Shown: one piece after another, positions 1 through 4,299 of the stretch
Numbering within the stretch: position 1 is the stretch's first letter
Layout of the letters: each line of letters starts with the position of its first letter
Source: Acidimicrobiia bacterium
Lineage (GTDB): Bacteria; Actinomycetota; Acidimicrobiia; IMCC26256; JAENVU01
Length of the DNA: 5,900 nucleotides
Reading direction: 5' to 3'
NCBI GenBank assembly: GCA_016650415.1
Contig: JAENVU010000018.1
Location: 1-5,900, forward strand
Notes under the pieces: model-generated
Told to the model about the DNA's origin: nothing
Database searches by the model: none
The model's input: the letters and a program-made list of their open reading frames with translations, nothing else
Position numbers and translations under genes: made by a program

Positions 1-83
1 ATCAGCGCATTGCGCATGAAGTCGGCCTGGAGGATTTCGATCCAGTTCGATTGGTACCCGATATCGGCGAGCAGCATCGTCAT
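1..83 (-). CDS. Metal ABC transporter permease, ZnuB/MntB-like (N-terminal fragment)
   Basis: Only the first 27 codons are present; the gene continues beyond the left edge. The ATG at 83-81 overlaps the TGA of the ATPase gene (82-80) in an ATGA arrangement, the tight coupling expected within an ABC operon. A second in-frame ATG lies at 77-75. The visible residues include WIEILQADFMRNAL. This matches the family-wide opening of ABC-3 type metal permeases, where a short 'LQ..FM..AL' amphipathic segment precedes the first membrane helix. The complete protein would form the membrane channel through which Zn2+ or Mn2+ delivered by the upstream lipoprotein enters the cytoplasm. Identification rests on this short motif plus the neighbouring ATPase and binding protein. 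Metal specificity cannot be read from the fragment. Confidence 0.82.
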   Translation of the reverse strand, partial: MTMLLADIGYQSNWIEILQADFMRNAL

Positions 84-847
84 TCGAACTCACCGCTCGT
101 GAACAGATCGCCCTGCACGGTCCGTACGACCTTGATCGGGGCGTCGTAGAGGTGGGTCAGGAGTTCGCTGTCGACGACGTCGCCGATCGCGCCGTAGTGC
201 GCATGTCCGTCGAGGAGGTAGATCGCCCCGTCGAGGATGGACAGGAGCGGGTTGAGGTCATGGACGACGATCAGCATCGTGATCGGCCGCGCCCGGTGCA
301 GCTCACGGAGGAGCCCGACGATTTCTTGTTGATGGTGAATGTCCAGGTTCGCAAGTGGTTCGTCGAGGAGGAGGAGGTCCGGATCGCCGACCAAGGCCTG
401 GGCGATCGCGATGCGTTGTTGCTGGCCGCCGGAGAGTTGCGACAGGCGTCGATCGGCCAGGTCGAGGGCCGAGACCGAAGCCAGCGCGGCGTCGACTCGG
501 TTGCGGTCGTCCGAGGAACGTCGCCCGAGCCCCCAGCGGGTCCCGGTGCGACCCAGCGCGACCAGGTCACGGCATCGAATCGCTTCGCCGACCTCGGCGG
601 CGTAGCCCTGGGGGACGTAGCCGATGCGCGGATTCCCTCGGCCGGGAGCTTCGCCCATGACCCGAAGTGTCCCGGCCGCGGGCGGAATGAGGCCGAGGAT
701 CATCTGGAGCAACGTGGTCTTGCCGGATCCGTTCGGACCGATCGCCGCGACGATCGAGCCGGTGGGGATCGCGAATGTCCCCTCGGACCAGATGTCGGTC
801 CCGCCCCGCGCGGCACGGACGTCCTGGAGTTCGAGCGCCGGAGTCAT
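80..847 (-). CDS. Metal (Zn/Mn) ABC transporter ATP-binding protein, ZnuC-like
   Basis: This 255-residue cytoplasmic ATPase powers metal import by hydrolysing ATP against the permease encoded next. All nucleotide-binding motifs are intact: Walker A GPNGSGKTT (37-45), Q-loop Gln80, signature LSGGQ (138-142), Walker B LLLLDEP (158-164), D-loop LANLD (165-169) and the switch His196. Length is normal for ZnuC/MntA-type subunits. The ATG (847-845) overlaps the stop of the binding-protein gene (846-844) as ATGA, and the gene ends in another ATGA overlap with the permease. No strong Shine-Dalgarno sequence precedes it, so translation probably depends on coupling to the upstream gene. The assignment to metal import rests on context (cluster A-I binding protein, ABC-3 permease, Fur-family neighbour); the ATPase sequence alone would not separate Zn from Mn or Fe. 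Confidence 0.93.
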   Translation of the reverse strand: MTPALELQDVRAARGGTDIWSEGTFAIPTGSIVAAIGPNGSGKTTLLQMILGLIPPAAGTLRVMGEAPGRGNPRIGYVPQGYAAEVGEAIRCRDLVALGRTGTRWGLGRRSSDDRNRVDAALASVSALDLADRRLSQLSGGQQQRIAIAQALVGDPDLLLLDEPLANLDIHHQQEIVGLLRELHRARPITMLIVVHDLNPLLSILDGAIYLLDGHAHYGAIGDVVDSELLTHLYDAPIKVVRTVQGDLFTSGEFE

Positions 848-1752
848 CGCGACAGCGCTCGGTCGATCCGGTGGAGCTGGTCGAGCTGCCAGGCGGCGAA
901 GGTTGCGAACCGGGCCGGCTGGCTCTCGGTGATCTCCACGACCGGTACCGATGCCCGTTTCGCGAGGACGCGCAACCGATCCGGAATCGAACCCTGGGTC
1001 TGCGGGTTGTCGATGAACACGTCGATGGCGCCGCTGCGCACACGGGACTCGAATGCCGCGAGATCAGCCGGACCGGGTTCGGATTCGTTGCTCACCGCGC
1101 GTTCGTAGCCCGTCGGTGTGCGGTTCACAAGACCGAGGGCGTGGGCCATGAGGTCGAACACTCCCTCGGTCGCCGCATACCGCGCACCGGCATGACGGGC
1201 CCGCAGCGCAGCCACGGTCGTGTCGTAGCGATGCATCGAGGCGTCCCACCGCCGCGCCTGTTTCCGGAAGTAGGTGCCGGCCCGGGGGTCGTGGCGCACC
1301 AGTTCCGCGGTGACCGCTCGCGCCATCCGGTGCACGTCGGCGGGGCGGTACCACCGATGGGGATTGGCGGTCCCCGTCCGTACGCCCACGACCCGACCGA
1401 CGTCGAGCACCGTCGCTCGGTGATCGGCGACGGCGAGGGACCGGTCGACCCAGGGGTCGTATCCGAGTCCGTTCTCGACCACGACGTCGGCGTCGCTCAG
1501 CGCGGCAATGTCGGCCGGCGTCGGCTCGAAGTCGTGCGGGTCGGCCGTCGTGGTGAGGATCGTTGTGACGTCACCGCAATCTCCGGCGAGGCGCTCCACG
1601 AGTTCCCGCCACTGGTCGACGCTGACGGCGATCCGTCGCGGCGGCACCGGACAATTGCCGACGGGGGTCGCCGACGGGGTCGACGACGCGCACGCGCCGA
1701 GCGCGACGACGAGGCACACCGCGCCCGTTCGCACCGATCGATACCTGACCAT
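844..1752 (-). CDS. Metal-binding lipoprotein of a Zn/Mn ABC importer, ZnuA/TroA-like
   Basis: This 302-residue extracytoplasmic lipoprotein captures a divalent metal and hands it to the permease. I chose the ATG at 1752-1750: it has a GAGGA ribosome site (1756-1760), and the protein then opens with a basic stretch, a hydrophobic core and lipobox LGAC, with the acylated cysteine at residue 21. A TTG start at 1815 would add 21 residues before the signal peptide and place the coding region over the promoter and operator. Cluster A-I features are visible: DPHDFEPTP (His73), NPHRWYRP (His132), TEGVFDLMAHALGL (Glu196 where classical ZnuA/TroA have His), and the C-terminal lobe motif DVFIDNPQTQ. 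Expected ligands are the two histidines plus acidic residues. This matches the 'TEPVFDY' branch of the family, so zinc is likely but manganese is possible. It is the first gene of the operon and is probably repressed through the palindromes upstream. Confidence 0.9.
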   Translation of the reverse strand: MVRYRSVRTGAVCLVVALGACASSTPSATPVGNCPVPPRRIAVSVDQWRELVERLAGDCGDVTTILTTTADPHDFEPTPADIAALSDADVVVENGLGYDPWVDRSLAVADHRATVLDVGRVVGVRTGTANPHRWYRPADVHRMARAVTAELVRHDPRAGTYFRKQARRWDASMHRYDTTVAALRARHAGARYAATEGVFDLMAHALGLVNRTPTGYERAVSNESEPGPADLAAFESRVRSGAIDVFIDNPQTQGSIPDRLRVLAKRASVPVVEITESQPARFATFAAWQLDQLHRIDRALSR

Positions 1753-1755
1753 CGT

Positions 1756-1760
1756 TCCTC
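1756..1760 (-). promoter_or_regulatory. Ribosome binding site of the metal-binding lipoprotein gene
   Basis: GAGGA on the minus strand ends three bases before the ATG at 1752-1750. The spacing is short but usable. It decides the start: the alternative TTG 63 bases upstream has no such site and would produce a tail in front of a well-formed lipoprotein signal peptide. Confidence 0.6.
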
Positions 1761-1785
1761 GCGTCGCTCGCCCGGCCAACAGAGG

Positions 1786-1815
1786 ATGATAGTCATTCTC
1801 AAAACTCTGATGCAA
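1786..1815 (-). promoter_or_regulatory. Putative sigma70-type promoter of the metal-transport operon
   Basis: On the minus strand, TTGCAT (1815-1810) is followed after 18 bases by TATCAT (1791-1786). These are a fair -35 and a good -10 hexamer. Transcription would begin near 1779, giving a leader of roughly 25-30 bases before the lipoprotein ATG. Both hexamers are overlapped by palindromes, the layout expected when a repressor blocks RNA polymerase. Assignment is from pattern only. Confidence 0.55.
1787..1801. promoter_or_regulatory. Putative Zur/Fur-family operator
   Basis: TGATAGTCATTCTCA is an imperfect 15-bp palindrome. The TGA/TCA ends and inner A/T positions are symmetric, and the layout resembles the TGAnAATnATTnTCA-type boxes known for Fur-family zinc and iron regulators. 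It covers the -10 element of the transporter promoter and lies between that operon and a divergent Fur-family gene, so it could control both. Whether the bound metal is zinc is an inference from the transporter. Confidence 0.62.
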
Positions 1816-1820
1816 TCAGA
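1806..1820. promoter_or_regulatory. Perfect palindrome next to the Zur-like box, possible second operator
   Basis: TCTGATGCAATCAGA has perfect 6-base arms around GCA. Its centre is 19 bp, nearly two helical turns, from the centre of the neighbouring Zur-like box. It covers the proposed -35 hexamer of the transport operon and sits 41 bp before the ATG of the regulator gene. It could be a second binding site for the same regulator or a site for another protein. As RNA it would be only a weak hairpin. Confidence 0.4.
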
Positions 1821-1846
1821 CGGGCGGGAACGAAGTCGATGCGAGA

Positions 1847-1852
1847 TATCGT
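1847..1852 (+). promoter_or_regulatory. Possible -10 element of the regulator gene (near-leaderless start)
   Basis: TATCGT fits the TAnnnT -10 pattern and ends nine bases before the ATG at 1862. Transcription would start only two or three bases before the start codon. No good -35 hexamer is seen, and no convincing Shine-Dalgarno sequence precedes the ATG, which agrees with an almost leaderless mRNA. The support is weak. Confidence 0.3.
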
Positions 1853-1861
1853 GGCGCACCT

Positions 1862-2350
1862 ATGGCGAGCCCCCGATCTGCCCGCGGTCGATCCGGTCCG
1901 CGCCGCAGTCTCGAGCCGGGGTTGCGCGAGCGAATCGTCGGCCGGTTGGCCCGAGGCGACCAGCGGCTCACGTCCAGCCGGGAAGCGCTCGTTGCCGTGC
2001 TGGCCGTCAGCGATCGACCGTTGACGATCCCGGAGATCGGCGCGGCCGACGGTGGTCTCGCGGTGAGTTCGATCTACCGGAACCTCACGATGCTCGAAGA
2101 GGTCGGAGTGGTGCACCGGGTCGTGACCGCCTCGGGCGACTTTGCCCACTACGAACTCACGGAGGACCTCACCGAACATCATCATCATCATCTGGTGTGT
2201 TCCGGGTGCGGGTCGGTCGAGGATTTCGAGGCGTCGTCCCAGCTGGAAGATTCGGTCAGGGACGCGGCCCGCCGGATCGCCCGGCGTTCGGGATTCCGGA
2301 TCGACCGTCACCTGATCGATCTGATCGGGTTGTGCCCGAACTGCGCGTAG
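1862..2350 (+). CDS. zur: Fur-family metalloregulator, probably zinc uptake regulator Zur
   Basis: This 162-residue cytoplasmic repressor binds DNA when loaded with metal. A winged-helix N-terminal domain (about 20-90) includes the recognition-helix segment AVSSIYRNLTMLEE (67-80). The dimerisation and metal domain carries the family hallmark HHHHHLVCSGCGSVEDFE (106-123). Cys113 and Cys116 pair with a C-terminal CPNC (Cys158, Cys161) to make the structural zinc site. His85, His96 and the His cluster are candidate sensory ligands. The gene is divergent from a ZnuACB-like operon with an operator-like palindrome between them, which favours Zur over Fur or Mur; the protein sequence alone does not settle the metal. 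The first 20 residues are basic and poorly conserved, so the exact start is less sure than the rest; no strong Shine-Dalgarno site is seen. It is convergent with the next gene across 19 bp. Confidence 0.88.
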   Translation: MASPRSARGRSGPRRSLEPGLRERIVGRLARGDQRLTSSREALVAVLAVSDRPLTIPEIGAADGGLAVSSIYRNLTMLEEVGVVHRVVTASGDFAHYELTEDLTEHHHHHLVCSGCGSVEDFEASSQLEDSVRDAARRIARRSGFRIDRHLIDLIGLCPNCA

Positions 2351-2369
2351 GTTCCTCGGTGCCGGCCGG

Positions 2370-2648
2370 TCAGAGGATCTGGCCGTAGGTCGAGCACAAG
2401 CCGAACGCTTCGATCACGAGCAGCGCCGCGATGAAGGCGAAGATCGTGCTGCGCCGCCAGCCGCGAAGGCGGGGTCCGCCGCGCATGACGGCAGGCATGT
2501 ACCAGGCGGGCAACGTCGAGTCTCCGAAGTCACCGATCAGTTCGGTGATCGGCCGGGCATGCTCGAGCGAGGGATTCGGGTCGGCGGCGAGCGCCTCGCG
2601 CTCGAGGTCGGTGTCACTGATGTCGGTGGGCCGGTTGGTGTCGCCCAT
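2370..2648 (-). CDS. Small single-pass membrane protein of unknown function
   Basis: I do not recognise a family for this 92-residue protein. It has a polar, acidic N-terminal half rich in Asp and Glu, a central Pro/Trp/Tyr patch (TLPAWYMPAVMRGGP, 45-59), a basic cluster (RLRGWRR, 60-66) and then one hydrophobic helix of about 18-20 residues (68-87). The basic cluster just before the helix suggests, by the positive-inside rule, a cytoplasmic N-terminus with the short C-terminal tail outside. There is no signal peptide. The ATG (2648-2646) follows directly on the TAG of the upstream gene, and a strong GGAGGG site (2658-2653) lies inside the end of that gene, so the two are almost certainly co-expressed. 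Reading frame, ribosome site and coherent topology argue that it is real. Confidence 0.78.
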   Translation of the reverse strand: MGDTNRPTDISDTDLEREALAADPNPSLEHARPITELIGDFGDSTLPAWYMPAVMRGGPRLRGWRRSTIFAFIAALLVIEAFGLCSTYGQIL

Positions 2649-3035
2649 CTATCCCTCCATGACGATCCAGCCGCGACGTTGCAGTTCGGCGGCGAGCGCA
2701 GCGTCGGGAATTGTATGCAATCGATCGATCGCCGCCGATTCTGACCGAGTTCGACCGGGGGAGGGGGTTCGCTTCGAGGCGGAGGGCGCCGCGGGAGTCT
2801 CCGCGGCCGACTCGAGCAGATCGGCGACCTCGTCGGCTTCGGCTTCGGCCTGAAGCCGGGCGATCAGGGCATCGGCCTCGTCGCGGGTGAAGCGTCCGCC
2901 CGCCTGCCGCTGGTTGAGACCCAATGGTCCCCGGGCATCACGGAAGTCGGTGTGGCCCGCCGCGTGGATGAGATCGGTGAGGTCCTGGAGTTGCCGATGA
3001 GTCGCAGGTGGTCCCGCAGCTTGACCGAACGCCAT
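2649..3035 (-). CDS. Conserved-looking hypothetical protein (128 aa)
   Basis: The function is unknown. The start ATG (3035-3033) is preferred over upstream in-frame starts because the longer version adds 70 Arg/His/Pro-rich residues typical of antisense GC-rich sequence. A motif shared with another gene start in the window also sits immediately before this ATG. Residues 1-63 form a compact helical region with a pattern of Q..DLT.LI..AGH.DFRDAR, G..QRQAGG and FTRDEADALIARL. The closing part resembles the 'LT..EA..LI..L' helix found at the end of small helical modules in diverse bacterial proteins. Residues 64-105 are an Ala/Glu then Ser/Pro-rich linker. Residues 107-128 (IPDAALAAELQRRGWIVMEG and flanks) look like a second short helical motif. 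There is no signal peptide or membrane segment, so it is probably cytoplasmic, and it is coupled to the membrane protein encoded next. Confidence 0.75.
   Translation of the reverse strand: MAFGQAAGPPATHRQLQDLTDLIHAAGHTDFRDARGPLGLNQRQAGGRFTRDEADALIARLQAEAEADEVADLLESAAETPAAPSASKRTPSPGRTRSESAAIDRLHTIPDAALAAELQRRGWIVMEG
2653..2658 (-). promoter_or_regulatory. Strong ribosome binding site for the 92-aa membrane protein
   Basis: GGAGGG on the minus strand lies four bases before the ATG at 2648, inside the last codons of the upstream gene and immediately before its TAG. It is among the best ribosome sites in the window and supports expression of this small gene by coupling or re-initiation. Confidence 0.65.
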
Positions 3036-3047
3036 CCGGCCAGTCTC
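3036..3047 (-). promoter_or_regulatory. GAGACT-type motif abutting the 128-aa gene start, possible leaderless promoter element
   Basis: On the minus strand GAGACT (3047-3042) followed by GGCCGG leads directly to the ATG at 3035. It is nearly identical to the sequence before the DUF2236 gene and has the same spacing as TAGCCT before the ABM gene. No Shine-Dalgarno site is present, which supports both the short start and a leaderless transcript separate from the PNPOx-like gene. Confidence 0.4.
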
Positions 3048-3052
3048 GCAGC

Positions 3053-3070
3053 CGGGTGGGACCACACCCG
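3053..3070. repeat. Short inverted repeat between the PNPOx-like and 128-aa genes
   Basis: CGGGTG (3053-3058) and CACCCG (3065-3070) can pair across a six-base loop. It lies in the 50-bp gap (3036-3085) after the PNPOx-like stop and before the next minus-strand start. It could be a weak terminator, but no T-run follows on the minus strand. It may equally be a promoter-proximal feature of the downstream gene, or chance in GC-rich DNA. Confidence 0.3.
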
Positions 3071-3085
3071 ACTTCTCGCGTCCGA

Positions 3086-3445
3086 TTACCCGACGGGGAG
3101 GCAGGTGGGAATGTCGGGGTCGCCGGAACCGGCGATGCGGTGGAGCACGGCGGTGGTGGGCGTGACAATGATGCGCCCCGATTCCGTCGTGTGCGCAGTG
3201 CCGTCGACGATCAGGCGGTAGTGCTCGTCGTGCGGCGCGGTCCACATCAGGGTGACGTCGGGTCGCGCCCCGACGTTGTGGGCACTGCGCCGGCCGGCAC
3301 CCATGGTGATTGCGTGATCGGTCCAGGAGGCGAGCACCGACACGACGTGGGGGCGGGAATGGTCGGCGACGGTGATCAGCAGGGCCTCACTGCCGAGCGT
3401 CGCGACGAGTTGTTCGAGGGCGGTGAGGTCAACCGGGATACTCAC
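3086..3445 (-). CDS. PNPOx-like split-barrel flavin/F420-binding protein
   Basis: This 119-residue protein of the pyridoxamine 5'-phosphate oxidase-like superfamily is a cytoplasmic split beta-barrel that usually dimerises around FMN, F420 or heme. Visible hallmarks are the opening strand pair ALLITVADHSRPHVVSVLASW (21-41), the loop GAGRRSAHNVGARPDVTLMW (49-68) that in relatives contacts the cofactor phosphate, the strand YRLIVDGTA (76-84) and the late segment VTPTTAVLHR (94-103). The C-terminal CLPVG matches the end of the actinobacterial branch that finishes with 'CVPL/V'. The start is GTG (3445-3443), twelve bases after the stop of the LPXTG gene, and no Shine-Dalgarno site is evident. The natural substrate is unknown. 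True pyridoxine-phosphate oxidase is longer, so a general reductase or oxidase role, or a purely binding role, is more likely. Confidence 0.82.
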   Translation of the reverse strand: MSIPVDLTALEQLVATLGSEALLITVADHSRPHVVSVLASWTDHAITMGAGRRSAHNVGARPDVTLMWTAPHDEHYRLIVDGTAHTTESGRIIVTPTTAVLHRIAGSGDPDIPTCLPVG

Positions 3446-3457
3446 CGAGCGAGAACG

Positions 3458-3748
3458 TCAGATCGCGCCGGCCGTGCGGCGGTTGCGCCGAACGAGCACG
3501 ACACCGACACCGACCGCAGCACCTGCGATGGCCGCCAACTCCGCGGCGTCGGTTCCGGTGAGCGGGAGCGTGGAGGTCGATGTCGGTTGGGTTGCCCGCG
3601 GCGGAATCCGGTTCGGCAACACCTCGGGGGGCGTGCCGCCGCCGGGGTAGGGCTCGTCGGCACCGACCGCACCGGCCGGAATGATCAGTCCGACGGTGGC
3701 GATGGCTGCGACTGCGGCGCTGCGAATCAGGGTGGTGGTTGCCTTCAT
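3458..3748 (-). CDS. Very small LPXTG (LPLTG) cell-wall-anchored protein
   Basis: This 96-residue sortase substrate is built of little more than processing signals. The ATG at 3748-3746 has a good GGGAGG site (3758-3753), and an in-frame longer start lacks support. Residues 1-30 form a signal peptide (KATTTLIRS, hydrophobic core to A30, likely cleaved before DEPYP). Residues 31-60 are Pro/Thr-rich with a Gly run. LPLTG at 61-65 is the sortase site, followed by a hydrophobic helix (about 68-86) and a basic tail RRNRR (87-91). After both cleavages only about 34 residues would remain attached to peptidoglycan. No folded domain is apparent, so it may act as a wall spacer, a surface peptide or a pilin-like tip; this is open. 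It precedes the PNPOx-like gene by 12 bp and probably shares its mRNA. No sortase gene is in the window. Confidence 0.85.
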   Translation of the reverse strand: MKATTTLIRSAAVAAIATVGLIIPAGAVGADEPYPGGGTPPEVLPNRIPPRATQPTSTSTLPLTGTDAAELAAIAGAAVGVGVVLVRRNRRTAGAI

Positions 3749-3749
3749 G

Positions 3750-3764
3750 AAGCCTCCCGGGCTT
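3750..3764. repeat. Inverted repeat enclosing the LPXTG gene ribosome site
   Basis: AAGCC (3750-3754) and GGCTT (3760-3764) flank a five-base loop. On the minus-strand mRNA the hairpin includes the GGGAGG ribosome site of the LPXTG gene, partly in the loop and partly in the 3' arm. It could modulate translation, but the stem is only five pairs and this may be chance. Confidence 0.3.
3753..3758 (-). promoter_or_regulatory. Ribosome binding site of the LPXTG gene
   Basis: GGGAGG on the minus strand is four bases before the ATG at 3748. It selects this start over the in-frame upstream one at 3838, which would put 30 extra residues in front of a textbook signal peptide. Confidence 0.7.
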
Positions 3765-3829
3765 GGGGCGGCCACCGCGTCCGGCCACGACAAGTCGCCA
3801 GAAACCGCCCAACTGCAGCGTACGAACTT

Positions 3830-3895
3830 CCACCTCACGAGTGGTGGATACCTGCATCCCCGCTCGTGGCCCTGCGGGCCGGGCCGCTCGGGCCC
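3830..3895. repeat. Cluster of short inverted repeats in the divergent intergenic region
   Basis: The 235-bp gap between the LPXTG gene and the ABM gene holds three adjacent dyads. CCACC/GGTGG (3830-3834, 3843-3847) surrounds an inner CACGAGTG. GGCCC/GGGCC (3868-3872, 3876-3880) has a three-base loop. GGGCC/GGCCC (3881-3885, 3891-3895) has a five-base loop. In addition CACGAG (3836-3841) can pair with CTCGTG (3863-3868). The rest of the gap shows no ORF I would call and no riboswitch I recognise. These could be operators or 5' leader structure for the LPXTG gene; high GC makes chance dyads common. Confidence 0.35.
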
Positions 3896-3971
3896 CGGCC
3901 GACGCCACGTACTTGGAATCTGCGGTGCGAGTCGGTGCTCTTGGGCGTCGGCCTCTCGTTCCGCGACGTCC

Positions 3972-3977
3972 TAGCCT
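3972..3977 (+). promoter_or_regulatory. Putative -10 element for leaderless transcription of the ABM gene
   Basis: TAGCCT fits TAnnnT and ends six bases before the ATG at 3984, the spacing at which transcription starts on or next to the A of ATG. The GGAG directly abutting the ATG is too close to work as a Shine-Dalgarno sequence. I see no clear -35. The same spacing is seen for GAGACT before two other genes in the window. Confidence 0.5.
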
Positions 3978-3983
3978 CCGGAG

Positions 3984-4289
3984 ATGGCGGGCTTGGTGGT
4001 TTCTGGTGAGATCCGGATCGATCCGGACGATTTCGATGTGGCCATGGCGCTCGTCGCCCCGTTCGTCGCGATGACCCAGGCGGAATCGGGATGCGTGGCC
4101 TACGACTTCTGGGTGGACCCACGGGACCGCGGCCGCATCCGGGTGTTCGAAGAATGGGAGTCCGAGGCTGCTCAGCAGGCCCACGCCGACTCGGCGCATC
4201 TCGCCGAGTTCTACGCCGCGCTGGCCACGATCCGCGTCCTCTCCGTCGAGCTGATCCGCTACGCGGTCAGCGCTCGCGGCCCACTCTGA
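3984..4289 (+). CDS. Antibiotic biosynthesis monooxygenase (ABM) domain protein
   Basis: This 101-residue single-domain protein belongs to the dimeric alpha/beta-barrel ABM family, which includes cofactor-free quinol monooxygenases such as YgiN, heme-degrading IsdG and many uncharacterised stress proteins. The domain spans nearly the whole chain: the first strand LVVSGEIRIDP, a helix to about 32, then the conserved core ESGCVAYDFWVDP (34-46), RIRVFEEW (51-58), the helix with H68 and SAHLAEF (70-76), and the last strand SVELIRY. Trp58 and the paired histidines (H68, H72) are the usual conserved positions. The substrate cannot be inferred; despite the family name there is no antibiotic cluster here. 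The gene stands ten bases before the deaminase gene on the same strand and probably shares its transcript, which appears to be leaderless. Confidence 0.87.
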   Translation: MAGLVVSGEIRIDPDDFDVAMALVAPFVAMTQAESGCVAYDFWVDPRDRGRIRVFEEWESEAAQQAHADSAHLAEFYAALATIRVLSVELIRYAVSARGPL

Positions 4290-4299
4290 TCGCCGGACT

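Noticed and set aside
970..1010. tRNA T-loop-like GGTTCGATTCC on the minus strand
   Set aside because: The flanking bases do not form the 5-bp T stem and no acceptor or anticodon arm is present. It encodes the GSIP segment of the binding protein.
1753..1815. Upstream TTG start extending the binding protein by 21 residues
   Set aside because: It would place coding sequence over the promoter and the Zur-like box and put non-signal residues before a canonical lipoprotein signal peptide. It lacks a ribosome site.
2176..2192. CAT trinucleotide run as a microsatellite
   Set aside because: It encodes the conserved poly-His metal motif of Fur-family proteins and is explained by protein function.
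2351..2369. Bidirectional terminator between the convergent regulator and membrane-protein genes
   Set aside because: The 19-bp gap has a GC-rich CCGGCCGG self-complementary core but no room for a real stem-loop and no T-run in either direction.
775..2388. Long plus-strand open frame (537 codons) across the transporter genes
   Set aside because: It is antisense to the binding-protein gene and overlaps the promoter region and the regulator in another frame. Its product is Arg/Gly/Pro-rich without recognisable motifs, as expected of antisense GC-rich DNA.
3036..3245. 70-residue N-terminal extension of the 128-aa protein
   Set aside because: The extension is Arg/His/Pro-rich antisense of the PNPOx-like gene, whereas the ATG at 3035 has a shared start motif and begins a compact conserved-looking region.
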